Shown: piece by piece, positions 1 to 9,500 of the stretch
Numbering within the stretch: the stretch's first letter is position 1
Layout: each line of letters begins with the position of its first letter
Source: an uncultured Desulfobacteraceae bacterium
Lineage (GTDB): Bacteria > Desulfobacterota > Desulfobacteria > Desulfobacterales > Desulfatirhabdiaceae
Assembly: GCA_903953895.1 (NCBI GenBank)
Contig: CAJBLH010000217.1
Coordinates: 62,001-126,000 of the forward strand
DNA length: 64,000 bases
Direction of reading: 5' to 3'
Translations under genes and position numbers: made by a program
Notes under the pieces: generated by a model
What the model was told of the DNA's origin: nothing
Databases searched by the model: none
Seen by the model: the letters and a program-made list of their open reading frames with translations, nothing else

Positions 1-1
1 C

Positions 2-718
2 CAACGGCCTCTGCCCGATGAAATGCTGGCATATGCTTCTCAAGACGCTGTCTATCTGAATGTGCTATCCAAACAGTTTGAAGGTAAACTGATCGAAACC
101 GGACGGCTGGACTGGTTTCTTGATGAATGCAACCTACAGAGCCTGGTTCGAACATCTGCGGCCAATGGGGAACCGCGTTTTTTTAAATTCAAGGGAGCAG
201 GCCGACTCGGACGAAGGTCGCTGGCGGTTCTGGAAGCGCTTCTGGAATTTCGGGATTCCATCGCCAAAAAAATCGATCGCCCCCTTTATCAGGTGATTCA
301 CAACCATGTGCTGCTGAAACTGGCCATCGAAAAACCCCGGAACTTGCAGCATCTGAAAGGGATCGAGGTGTTCAGCGTCAAACAGCTCCAGCGGTATGGT
401 CAACAGGTGATTGATACCATCGGTATCGCTATGGAGCTGGATTCTTCTCTTCTGCCGACATACCCCCGCAGCCATGAACCGGTTCCGGATGCGCAGATTT
501 CCGCCAGAATCGCGGAGTTGAAAAAATGGCGCGAATCTATGGCGGCCTGTATGGAGATCGAACCGGGTCTTCTGTGCAACAATGCGCTGATTACAGCCAT
601 TTCTATAAAAAATCCCCAAGATATCGAGGCGCTATATGATATTGAGGAGATCAAACCCTGGCAGATCGCGGCGGTGGGAAAGCAAATCGTTGAGGTATTG
701 CAGGAAAGTTCTAAATAA
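2..718 (+). CDS. rnd: Ribonuclease D, C-terminal part (5' end outside window)
   Basis: The reading frame is open from base 2, so the gene begins before the window. The first residues read RPLPDEMLAYASQDAVYL, which is exonuclease motif III of the DEDD family (Y-x3-D, catalytic Asp of YASQD). The remainder is helical and matches the tandem HRDC-type region that follows the exonuclease domain in RNase D (roughly residues 80-155 and 165-230 of what is visible). The family trims 3' ends of tRNA and other small RNAs in the cytoplasm. The stop is at 716-718, about 200 bp before livJ. The exonuclease I and II motifs cannot be checked here. Confidence 0.85.
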   Translation, partial: QRPLPDEMLAYASQDAVYLNVLSKQFEGKLIETGRLDWFLDECNLQSLVRTSAANGEPRFFKFKGAGRLGRRSLAVLEALLEFRDSIAKKIDRPLYQVIHNHVLLKLAIEKPRNLQHLKGIEVFSVKQLQRYGQQVIDTIGIAMELDSSLLPTYPRSHEPVPDAQISARIAELKKWRESMAACMEIEPGLLCNNALITAISIKNPQDIEALYDIEEIKPWQIAAVGKQIVEVLQESSK

Positions 719-818
719 CCCCCCCTGCCTGAAGCAGGCGCAATAAAAGCTGAAAAATGATCATTTTTATATAAAATTCGGTTCAATGAAATAATCCGGA
801 AGGTTGTATATACTCTGC

Positions 819-847
819 TTGACTTTTTCAACTTGAATGGGATATCA
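819..847 (+). promoter_or_regulatory. Possible sigma-70 promoter of the liv operon
   Basis: TTGACT at 819-824 is followed 16-17 bases later by a weak -10 (GATATC/ATATCA at about 841-847), roughly 80 bp upstream of livJ. The -35 is good and the -10 poor, so this is tentative. Confidence 0.3.
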
Positions 848-926
848 AGATTTTTAAGTAGCGTTGTTTGCAAGACGTATGGGGATGTTTGCCAACCGAC
901 TAACTGATTGAAAGGGAGGAAGGAGT

Positions 927-2117
927 ATGACTAAACGTTTTTGGATTGTTTTTTCGTTACTGATCGCTGTAGGAATGGTCTTTATCGGTCCGGCCGCCGC
1001 CGCTGATCAGATCATCAAGATCGCCACCCAGTCACCGCTTTCAGGCGATAACTCGGCCGTAGGTGTTGATATCAAACGCGGTGCGGAGCTTGCCCTCGAG
1101 CAGATGAGCGCACCATTGGCCAAGATGGGATTCAAGGTCGAACTGGCGCCGTTTGATGATCAGGCCAATCCCGACGCCGGCGTTGCCAATGCCAAGCGTA
1201 TCGTCTCCGATCCGGCGATTCTGGCCGTGGTCGGGCACTATAACTCAGGTGTTCAGATCCCGTCATCCGAAGTCTATCACACCTCCGGACTGGCCAACGT
1301 CTCGCCGGCCAATACCAACCCGAAAGTTACCACCCGCGGCTATCTGGAGGTCAACCGGATCGTCGGACGTGATGATGTGCAGGGTGTTGTCGGCGCCGAC
1401 TTTGCTGCCGGAAAAAAAGTCAAAAGTGTTTTTGTCGTTCATGACAAAACTGCTTACGGTCAGGGCATTGCCGAGTTCTTCAAGAAAAGAGCTGAAGAAA
1501 AAGCCATGAAAGTGCTGGGTTTCGAAGGAACGGAAGAGAAGGCGAATTTCGACTCTCTGCTTTCCCCGATTCTTGCAGGAAATCCCGATCTGGTGTACTT
1601 CGGCGGTATGTACGGCCAGGCGGCTGTCCTGTTCAAACAAGCCCGTGAGAAAGGCTATATGGGCATGTTCCTCAGCGATGATGGCTTCGACTCTACCGAT
1701 GCTGTCAAGATCGGCGGCCAGACTCTGCTGGATGGCGCCGGTACCTTTTATTCCACCGTATCCGGCCCGGCTACCATTTATCCGGGTACTGCCAAATTCA
1801 TCACAGACTTTAAAGCCAAATACAATGCCTCACCTCAGCCGTTTGCAGCCCAAGGGTATGATTCCATGGGTATCAGTCTGAAAGCCATCGAGGCGGCCGC
1901 CAAGGCCGGCGGCAACAAGCTTCCCACCCGTGAGGCAGTTTCCAAAGCCATTCGCGCGTTGCAGGACTATGCGGGAATTACCGGCAAGTTCACCTTCAAC
2001 AGTATCGGGGACCCGACTGTCGCCAAATATTTCGTGATTCAAGTCACCTCTCCAGATCCCGCGAAATGGAACGATAACCCGGTTGTTGAAACCCTCGACA
2101 TCGCTCCGCCGAAATAA
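927..2117 (+). CDS. livJ: Branched-chain amino acid ABC transporter, periplasmic substrate-binding protein
   Basis: 396 residues with a clear Sec signal peptide: MTKR, a hydrophobic stretch, and cleavage near AAA-ADQ around residue 26. The mature protein is a type I periplasmic binding protein of the LivJ/LivK family (Peripla_BP_6), with the typical N-terminal IKIATQSPLSG. The ribosome site GGGAGGAAGGAGT lies just before the ATG. It would capture leucine, isoleucine, valine or a related amphipathic amino acid in the periplasm and deliver it to LivHM. It is the first gene of livJHMGF and is separated from livH by a stem-loop. The true substrate cannot be read from sequence; short-chain amides or urea are known alternatives in this family. 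Confidence 0.9.
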   Translation: MTKRFWIVFSLLIAVGMVFIGPAAAADQIIKIATQSPLSGDNSAVGVDIKRGAELALEQMSAPLAKMGFKVELAPFDDQANPDAGVANAKRIVSDPAILAVVGHYNSGVQIPSSEVYHTSGLANVSPANTNPKVTTRGYLEVNRIVGRDDVQGVVGADFAAGKKVKSVFVVHDKTAYGQGIAEFFKKRAEEKAMKVLGFEGTEEKANFDSLLSPILAGNPDLVYFGGMYGQAAVLFKQAREKGYMGMFLSDDGFDSTDAVKIGGQTLLDGAGTFYSTVSGPATIYPGTAKFITDFKAKYNASPQPFAAQGYDSMGISLKAIEAAAKAGGNKLPTREAVSKAIRALQDYAGITGKFTFNSIGDPTVAKYFVIQVTSPDPAKWNDNPVVETLDIAPPK

Positions 2118-2135
2118 TCCTTCCCAGGCTCACCC

Positions 2136-2166
2136 CTCCCGGACTCCTCCATGAAAGGTCCGGGAG
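2136..2166 (+). promoter_or_regulatory. Intercistronic stem-loop between livJ and livH
   Basis: CTCCCGGAC (2136-2144) pairs perfectly with GTCCGGGAG (2158-2166) around a 13-base loop and is followed by ATTTTAA, a weak U-rich tract. Placed between a binding-protein gene and its permease genes, such hairpins usually stabilise the upstream mRNA or attenuate downstream expression, giving excess binding protein. This role is inferred. Confidence 0.55.
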
Positions 2167-2185
2167 ATTTTAATCGGATTCACAT

Positions 2186-3361
2186 ATGAAACGATTTTTG
2201 AAATCAATTAACATCCCTGAGCTGATTCGACCTCTGGGGCAGCTTGTCTTTTTCTCATTGGGAACTACGATCGTTTTGTCTGCCATTGTCCTGGTTTTTG
2301 CCTTGATCCTCGACAGAACCGTGGTCGGGCAGACGCTTTTCGAACGGCTGAACGTGTCGTTGTTTACCTACACCCTGATCAATCTGCCGCAGGTGGCCAT
2401 TGATGGGCTGACAATCGGCTTTGTCTATGCCGCCATCGCTCTGGGCTACACCATGGTGTACGGCGTTCTCGAATTCATCAATTTTGCGCATAGTGAAATC
2501 TTTGCTGTGGGTGCGTTTGTCGGGGTCGAAATCCTGATCGCCCTGGATAGATTCGGAATTCTGGCAGGCGCTTCTCTGGTGATGGCCTATGTGTATCTGA
2601 TTCTGGCCATCGTCGGAGGCATGCTGGCTGCCGGAGGGCTGGCGGTTGCCGTAGAGCGCGTGGCCTATAGGCCTCTGCGTCATGCATCGCGTCTGGTGCC
2701 GCTGATTTCGGCTATCGGTGTGTCGTTTCTGCTCCAGGATGCCATCCGTCTGGTGGAAAGCCTGACAACCGGGCAGTTCAACCGGATATTTCCTACATTC
2801 GGCAATTTCGATCGTCGTGTGATTCTTGGCAAAATGGCCCTGGGCACCACTAACATCACGCTTGGCGTGTCCATCAAATCGATCATTGTCATCGTCTCAG
2901 CGGTGCTGATGCTGGTGGCGCTGAACTATCTGGTCAATGCGACAAAAGTCGGCAAGGCCATCCGCGCCGTTGCCCAGGATCACCCCACAGCCAGCCTCAT
3001 GGGTATCGACGTGAACCGGATCATCTCCCTGACCTTTTTAGTCGGCGGCATGCTGGGCGGGGCTGCCGGGGTGCTGTATGCACTGAAATTCACCCGGATC
3101 GACGCATTCGTCGGGTTTTTCCCCGGCCTGAAAGCTTTTACCGCTGCGGTTCTGGGGGGGATTGGCAACATGACCGGCGCACTTCTGGGCGGCATCGTTC
3201 TTGGGATGCTGGAAACATACGCCGGATCGTATATGGGAGTTTTCACCATGGGTGCGGCCGGCACCGAATACAAGGACATCTTTGCCTTCAGTATTCTGAT
3301 CCTGGTACTCATTTTCCGCCCCCAGGGCCTTATGGGTGCAAACGTGGCCCAGAAAGCCTAA
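2186..3361 (+). CDS. livH: Branched-chain amino acid ABC transporter permease LivH
   Basis: 391-residue integral membrane protein of the LivH family. The conserved start of the permease core, ALGYTMVYGVLEFINFAHSE, lies at about residues 85-105, and AVLGGIGNMTGALLGGIVLG near residue 325 is the typical loop. It has eight or more membrane helices. It is longer than the usual roughly 300 residues because of an N-terminal extension of about 70 residues carrying one extra predicted helix (about residues 15-45). Together with LivM it forms the transmembrane channel. It ends 9 bp before livM, with AGGAGG between them. Confidence 0.9.
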   Translation: MKRFLKSINIPELIRPLGQLVFFSLGTTIVLSAIVLVFALILDRTVVGQTLFERLNVSLFTYTLINLPQVAIDGLTIGFVYAAIALGYTMVYGVLEFINFAHSEIFAVGAFVGVEILIALDRFGILAGASLVMAYVYLILAIVGGMLAAGGLAVAVERVAYRPLRHASRLVPLISAIGVSFLLQDAIRLVESLTTGQFNRIFPTFGNFDRRVILGKMALGTTNITLGVSIKSIIVIVSAVLMLVALNYLVNATKVGKAIRAVAQDHPTASLMGIDVNRIISLTFLVGGMLGGAAGVLYALKFTRIDAFVGFFPGLKAFTAAVLGGIGNMTGALLGGIVLGMLETYAGSYMGVFTMGAAGTEYKDIFAFSILILVLIFRPQGLMGANVAQKA

Positions 3362-3370
3362 GGAGGAGCG

Positions 3371-4720
3371 ATGATCCCACATTTTTTCAAAGACATCATC
3401 ACCAGACTGGAACAGGGAATCTATCCGCATATCATCATCCTGGCCCATATGGTTCTGGGCACCGCCCTTGTCTACACCAGCCCGCGCTCGAATCTGGCAT
3501 TTCTGGTGCTGATCACCTCGTTTTTCACACTGTATTATTTTAAAACGGATCGCCGCTTCAAGCTGATCGTCGGTGCGGTCCTGACCCTGTTCATTTTTCC
3601 GGTCGTGGGTGTCCGCAATATCTTTTATCTGGAAGTCATTTTCCAGATCAGCGTGTTTGCGGCCCTGGCCCTGGGCTTGAATATCGTGGTCGGCTTTGCC
3701 GGTCTGCTCGATCTGGGATATGTGGCCTTCTACGCTGTCGGGGCCTATCTGTGGGCGTTTTTCGGTTCTCAGCAGTTTTATGTGCTTCCCTTTGCGCCCG
3801 GAACCCAGCCCTCGAATCTGCCGTTTCTCCTGCCCGGAGACGCCTTCTATCTGTTCATGTTCATTGCCATTCTGATTGCTGCGATTACCGGAATTCTGCT
3901 CGGCACACCCGTCCTGCGGCTACGGGGGGATTATCTGGCCATCGTGACCCTGGGCTTTGGCGAGGTGATTCGTGTTCTGGCCAACAATCTGGATAAACCG
4001 CTCAATTTCACCAATGGCCCGCAGGGAATCACGCCGATCCAGCGGCCAACCATGCCGCTGGCGGCTGTTGACGGCTTCAATGCGCTGTTCGGCGGATTAG
4101 TCGGGCATGATGTCAGTCCCGCCGATATGTATAACGTCATGTTCTACCTGCTGGCGCTCGGGGTGATCATCGTCATTGTTTTTGTAACTCGCCGCCTCGA
4201 CGACTCGAAAATCGGCCGTGCCTGGACTGCGATCCGCGAAGACGAGACCGCGGCAATTGCGATGGGCGTTCCGCTGGTACGGATGAAGCTGGCCGCCTTC
4301 GCCGTCGGCGCCTCTTTTGCGGGGGTGATGGGCGTTCTGCTGGCGGGAAGCCGGACCTTTATCAGTCCGGAATCTTTTTCGTTCATGCAGTCTATCGGCG
4401 TTTTGTCCATGGTGATCCTGGGAGGATCGGGCAGTATTCCCGGCGTGATTCTGGGAGCGGCCACGGTCACCATTCTGAATTTGCAGGTACTCCAGGGCCT
4501 CTCGTTGTATCTGAGTCAGCTTCGCCAGAGCGATGCGGTGATTCCCATCATCAATTTTGCCTGGGCCAATCTATCCAATCAGTTGGACCCGGCCAAATAC
4601 CAGCGTCTGCTGTTCGGGTTGATTCTGATCCTGATGATGATCTTTCGTCCGGAAGGGCTGATCCCCTCTCAACGCCGCAAGCGTGAGCTTGCCCACGACG
4701 AAGACGACAACGGGAAGTAA
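3371..4720 (+). CDS. livM: Branched-chain amino acid ABC transporter permease LivM
   Basis: 449-residue polytopic membrane protein. The family motifs GFAGLLDLGYVAFYAVGAYL (about residue 110-130), GDYLAIVTLGFGEVIRVL (about 186-203) and the TNGPQGI loop are present, and the C-terminal RPEGLIPSQRRKRE is typical. It is the second channel subunit. The start follows AGGAGCG closely and the gene ends 14 bp before livG, so livHMGF is clearly one transcription unit. Confidence 0.9.
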   Translation: MIPHFFKDIITRLEQGIYPHIIILAHMVLGTALVYTSPRSNLAFLVLITSFFTLYYFKTDRRFKLIVGAVLTLFIFPVVGVRNIFYLEVIFQISVFAALALGLNIVVGFAGLLDLGYVAFYAVGAYLWAFFGSQQFYVLPFAPGTQPSNLPFLLPGDAFYLFMFIAILIAAITGILLGTPVLRLRGDYLAIVTLGFGEVIRVLANNLDKPLNFTNGPQGITPIQRPTMPLAAVDGFNALFGGLVGHDVSPADMYNVMFYLLALGVIIVIVFVTRRLDDSKIGRAWTAIREDETAAIAMGVPLVRMKLAAFAVGASFAGVMGVLLAGSRTFISPESFSFMQSIGVLSMVILGGSGSIPGVILGAATVTILNLQVLQGLSLYLSQLRQSDAVIPIINFAWANLSNQLDPAKYQRLLFGLILILMMIFRPEGLIPSQRRKRELAHDEDDNGK

Positions 4721-4734
4721 GACAAGGAAGCACC

Positions 4735-5529
4735 ATGGCACTGCTTGAAACAACCAATGTCGTAAAGAAGTTCGGCGGCCTGATCGCCGTCAACCGGGTC
4801 AGCTTTCAACTGGATGCGGGCCGGATCATCAGCATCATCGGCCCGAACGGCGCAGGAAAGACCACTTTCTTCAATACCCTGACTGGTATTTATCACCCGG
4901 AGGAAGGTCGGATCATCTTCAACGGAAAATCACTGCACAAGCTGCGGCCCGATCAGATCGCCTCGCGCGGTATTTCACGTACATTTCAGAATATCCGTTT
5001 ATTCGGCAACATGTCGGTGATCGAAAACATCCTGGTGGGCATGCATGTTCATTTGAAGCAATCGCCCATCGACACCCTGTTTCACTTGCCATTTTTCAAA
5101 AAAGAAGAAAAAGAATCCGAACGAAAAGCACTGGAACTGATGACGTATGTGGGCTTGAAGGGGGTCGGCAACGAGCTTGCCAGGAATCTGCCCTATGGTG
5201 GCCAGCGCAGACTCGAGATCGCCCGCGCCCTGGCCGCTGCACCGCTCATGCTGCTCCTCGATGAACCGGCCGCCGGCATGAACCCTCAGGAAACCGAAGA
5301 TATCATCCGTCTGTTTCGGCGGATCCGAGATGAAAAAGGCATCACGATTCTGCTGATCGAACACGACATGCGTGTGGTCATGAATATCTCCGAGTGGATC
5401 TGCGTGATGGATCACGGTGAAAAAATCGCCGAAGGAACGCCGCAAGAGATTCGTTCCGATTCACGGGTCATCGAAGCCTATCTCGGGCGCGGGGCGGTTG
5501 CCGGCCAACATGAGGAGAAAATCGCATGA
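4735..5529 (+). CDS. livG: Branched-chain amino acid ABC transporter ATPase LivG
   Basis: 264-residue ABC ATPase of the LivG type. Walker A is GPNGAGKTT (about residues 38-46), the signature is a variant YGGQRRLEIARAL, and Walker B is LMLLLDEPAAGMNP. The characteristic long insert after Walker A (NIRLFGNMSVIENILVGMH) is present. It energises import through LivHM with LivF. The 3' end overlaps livF by ATGA, indicating translational coupling. Confidence 0.92.
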   Translation: MALLETTNVVKKFGGLIAVNRVSFQLDAGRIISIIGPNGAGKTTFFNTLTGIYHPEEGRIIFNGKSLHKLRPDQIASRGISRTFQNIRLFGNMSVIENILVGMHVHLKQSPIDTLFHLPFFKKEEKESERKALELMTYVGLKGVGNELARNLPYGGQRRLEIARALAAAPLMLLLDEPAAGMNPQETEDIIRLFRRIRDEKGITILLIEHDMRVVMNISEWICVMDHGEKIAEGTPQEIRSDSRVIEAYLGRGAVAGQHEEKIA

Positions 5530-6239
5530 GCCTGCTGTCCCTTCAAGATATCCATAGCTTCTACGGCCATATCCATGCACTGAAAGGCATTTCGGTCGAG
5601 GTCAACGAGGGAGAGATTGTTACCCTCATCGGCTCGAATGGCGCTGGCAAAAGCACCACGCTGCGAACCATTTCCGGAATCATCCATCCCAGGCAGGGGA
5701 AAATTCTTTTGAGTGGCCGGGATATTTCCCAATTGAAACCGCATCTCATTGTTCTGGCCGGCCTCGGCCATGTGCCGGAGGGCCGGGGAATTTTTCCGAA
5801 ACTGACTGTCAAGGAAAACCTCGAAATGGGCGCTTTCACCGTGGATGATCCGGATGAGATCGAGCGTCGGATGCAGTACGGCTTCGAATTGTTCCCGCGC
5901 CTAAAAGAGCGGATCGGCCAGTATGGGGGCACCCTTTCGGGTGGCGAGCAGCAGATGCTTGCGATCGCCCGCGGGCTGATGATGAATCCGCGCCTGCTGA
6001 TGCTCGATGAACCCTCCATGGGCCTGGCGCCGCTGCTGGTCGAGCTGATTTTTGATATCATCAAGGCATTGAACGAAAAAGGTACGACCATCCTGCTGGT
6101 CGAGCAGAATGCACTGATGGCTCTATCCATCGCCCACCGGGGTTATGTGATCCAGAACGGCGAGATTGTCGTCAGCGATACGGCCGCCAACCTGAAACGC
6201 AATGAAATGGTGCAAAAGGCGTATCTTGGCATTGATTGA
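5526..6239 (+). CDS. livF: Branched-chain amino acid ABC transporter ATPase LivF
   Basis: 237-residue ABC ATPase. Walker A is GSNGAGKST, the signature is LSGGEQQMLAIARGL, and Walker B is LLMLDEPSMGLAP, all typical of LivF. The start codon overlaps the livG stop (ATGA at 5526-5529) and GAGGAG precedes it. It is the last gene of the transporter operon. Confidence 0.92.
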   Translation: MSLLSLQDIHSFYGHIHALKGISVEVNEGEIVTLIGSNGAGKSTTLRTISGIIHPRQGKILLSGRDISQLKPHLIVLAGLGHVPEGRGIFPKLTVKENLEMGAFTVDDPDEIERRMQYGFELFPRLKERIGQYGGTLSGGEQQMLAIARGLMMNPRLLMLDEPSMGLAPLLVELIFDIIKALNEKGTTILLVEQNALMALSIAHRGYVIQNGEIVVSDTAANLKRNEMVQKAYLGID

Positions 6240-6300
6240 ACGGGATATCTGTCTGACAAACTTTTAATTCGATATCGTGTCGATGGTTATGAGGTGACAC

Positions 6301-6480
6301 ATGAGCCTATACGAAAAACTATTGCTGATGGACAACCCAAGTTTGAGGCGGCTCATCCCGGAAGCTGTCAATCAGATTTTCGAAGATTCAATTGATTTTG
6401 CAGTTGATGAAACCGGATTGCCTGAATCATCGTTTCCTGAAACCTGCCCATACAGCGTTGAGCAAATCATGGGCGTTTAG
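6301..6480 (+). pseudogene. Remnant resembling the C-terminus of a DUF29 protein
   Basis: A 59-residue frame beginning MSLYEKLLLMDNPSLRRLIP and ending FPETCPYSVEQIMGV. This tail matches my memory of the end of DUF29 proteins (DNPSLRR near a C-terminal helix, then ETGLPE..FPE.CPYS.EQI). Complete DUF29 proteins are about 140-150 residues, so some 90 N-terminal residues are missing. A GAGGTGA precedes the ATG, so a short product could still be made. DUF29 genes are often small, multicopy and horizontally mobile. No function is assigned. Confidence 0.45.
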
Positions 6481-6584
6481 CTTTACCAGTTTGGGGATAG
6501 CTCAGGCGTCATGAACCTGGGTGACAGGGCCGTTTTCCCTGAATCGGTTTTCCTCTATATCAATCCAGTCTTTATTCCACAGAA

Positions 6585-9500
6585 TCACAGCAACCAGACC
6601 CGCAGCAGTTCGCTGACGCCCCAGGCCTGAGCATCGCATCCGCGGGGCGTGTGGGGAAAATTGCCGTCCAGGATTTCCGGAATCTGACCGAGGCATCCGG
6701 TTCGAATCAGATCGAGGCTGCTGTAGAGCAGCGCCCTTGCCGTGGCCTTGCCTTCATCGCCGTAGCGCATCAGCCAGGCTTCGCAGTAAGAGGGAAATTG
6801 CCAAGTCCAGGCTGTGCCGTTGTGGTAGGCGGGTTTTCGGCGAGTGTCTTCGTCTCCGGTATAACGGCCCTGATAGGGGCTGTGGGGATCATTGATAAGC
6901 TGCTCGTTGTGCCGGATCTCCAGCGGGCGTTTGACAGACCGGTCGGCCAGACTGCGGATGGCGCCGGGAACCAGCAGCGACTGGCAGGCGGCCAACATTT
7001 CGCTGCCAATATCTGGATCGTCGATCAACCCCAGGGTGATGGCCAGCAGTTGATTGGGCCGGAGGGCGTCATCTTTTTCCGCCAGGTGGGCCGGGGTTCC
7101 GGGCAGGGCATGCAGGCAGTCCGACAGGTATCCTTCTTCGGGCAGCACAAAAAGTGCCATCACCGAACGCCGTACCTTTTCAGCCAGTTCTCGCCATTTT
7201 CCGGCTTTCTCCGGCAGATCATGATGAGACAGGAAGGTGAGGGCTGCAAACCACAAGGCCTGGATTTCGATGGCATAGCCTTCGCGCGGAGTTCCGGCCG
7301 GGTGATTGGTATCCATCCAGGTATAGTGAGGCGGGCTGAAAACAAGCCCGGAATCCGGATCGATCCGAATGCCGTTGGATGTTCCGGACAGGTAGGATTC
7401 GCCGATGGATACCAGAACTTCCCGGAGAGTCCGGCTGCCGCAGGCATGGTTCAAAAAATGGTCTTTGCCTTCGGCATGGATGAGGTCGTTGCATGCAACA
7501 AAAAACCAGAGTGGCGCATCGGATGTATCGCGGTTGGCGGCATCGTCTCCGCAGATCATGTTTGGAAGGGTTCCGTGGTGTTCGAACTGGCCGAACTGGA
7601 TGAGTACATCCCGTGCTTCGCTTAAGAATCCAGCGGCAATCATGCCCCGGACTGCGATCAGGGCGTCACGGCCCCAGTCGAGAAACCAGGGAAAACCGGC
7701 AATTACGGATTTAAGGTTTCCGCGATTGACGATATACTGACGCAGTGCGTTTTTTAGCCCATCAGCGAAAGAAATCATCTCCGGATGATCGAAGGCCGAT
7801 GCGATTTTTTTGTGAAAACGGGTCTGGGCCGGTGGCGCTGCCTCGGCAACCGTGATGCATGCCGTCAATTCCACCTTTTGCCCGCCGGTCAAAGAAATGG
7901 AAAAATACCCAGGGCTGAACAGGTCTGAATCCGGGTCTAGTCCGCGTTCGGCTTCAAGACTGCGGTGAACCATATACTGCCATTGTGGCTCGGAATGATA
8001 ATTGCCGGCCGGCAGCCTGACTTCGAGGCGGTGAAGCGGGTCTGGATGAAAAATAAATCCGTCGGGAGCAGCGGTGACGCTGGCTGGAAACAAGGCTTCC
8101 GATCCCAGGTAAGCCTTGGTGGTTTCATGAAAATTCCGGTTTTCGATATCCGGCCGAAGAATGAGCTGAACAGGTTTGACATCGGGAAGCGATGATCGAT
8201 TGCCATCGGTCGGATAGCGGTACCAGAGCATGCACATCCGGTTCTCATGCGGATCCAGCCGGATGCCGGCGGTTAAAAGCACATGTTCTCCCTGGCCGGA
8301 AGGCACCCGGAACCGCCAGAGGCCCCAGCCGGAGTCATTCACGGTAAAGGCGTCGAAACAGTCCATGCAAATTTCTGTAGAATACCCCTGATACAGTCCC
8401 CATGCCCGAAAACGGGTCATCATGATCCATCGGTTTTCAGGAACGCCGGGGTTGAGATTTGCCGCCAGGAGGGCGTCGTATCGACTCGTCAATTTACCCC
8501 AGGCAACAGGTGCGCGCAGCATGGCGCCCCTGGAATTGGCGGCCAGAAACAGTGCCGGTGAATCCGCCATATCCGCATGGGAATACAGGCAGGGGAAGGC
8601 GGGATCATCGGGCTGACACAGCGCCAGAAGGGAAGCGTCCAGATGGGTGCAGCGCTCGGTAAAATAGACAGACAGCTTCAGTCCGTAAACCCGGGAACGC
8701 GACGGAACGGGCAGGGGGGTGAAAAGGACAAAATGGTTTCCGCTGGAATCTGTCAGGCTCTGTTCCTGGATCAGGGTATTGTCGCCGTCCGTGATTCTGG
8801 CTCGGAATGCTTTCGGGGTGCGGATCAGCAGAAAATGATCCGGGGGAAGCATCACCAGCCGCTGGCCGTCTTGAGGCCAGTTCCAGAAAACGATGCGGGG
8901 CTCGCTCGTGAATGGATTCATCTTCCGGCAACAGGCAGCCGGGTCAGCGGCCAGAAGGGATGTCGCCTGATTCAAATCGAGGTTATCGATATCCTGAAGT
9001 CCAAATATCGCCTTTCGGATATCGAGAACTTTCGCCTGAAGGCACTGGCGTTCCAGGTGATCCGGAACTGCCGGAGATTGCTCTGACACATGAAGAAGTC
9101 GTTGCAGAACACTCTGATCATCGGTGAGGCAAAGCACCTGGCCGGGGTCGAGACGGCAGCAATGGCTGCCGCCCGATGCGACAAGTGAAACGCAGTTTCC
9201 GGAAAGAAGGTCCCAGAGCGCAAGGGTAGGGTGCTGAGGCGTCCAGGCGGCTGTGACGGATTGCTGATCATCCAGGTTGACCACAATCAGCAGCTTGGTT
9301 TGAGAAGGCTCGTGGCAGCGGAACAATGCCAGATAATTGCCGACGCCGTTTTGAACGAACTGAATACGGGTATTGTCCTGAAACGTCGGATGGGTTCTTA
9401 AAATGATGGATAGCCGACGGATCCAGTTGATCTGGTTGATTTCCGCACCCCAGTTCAGGGACTGGGATTCATGGACAATGATTTTATCGGTAGCCAGCCA

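Noticed and set aside
6651-7625. 324-residue plus-strand frame within the debranching enzyme gene
   Set aside because: It is antisense to the GDE_C domain and contains no known motif.
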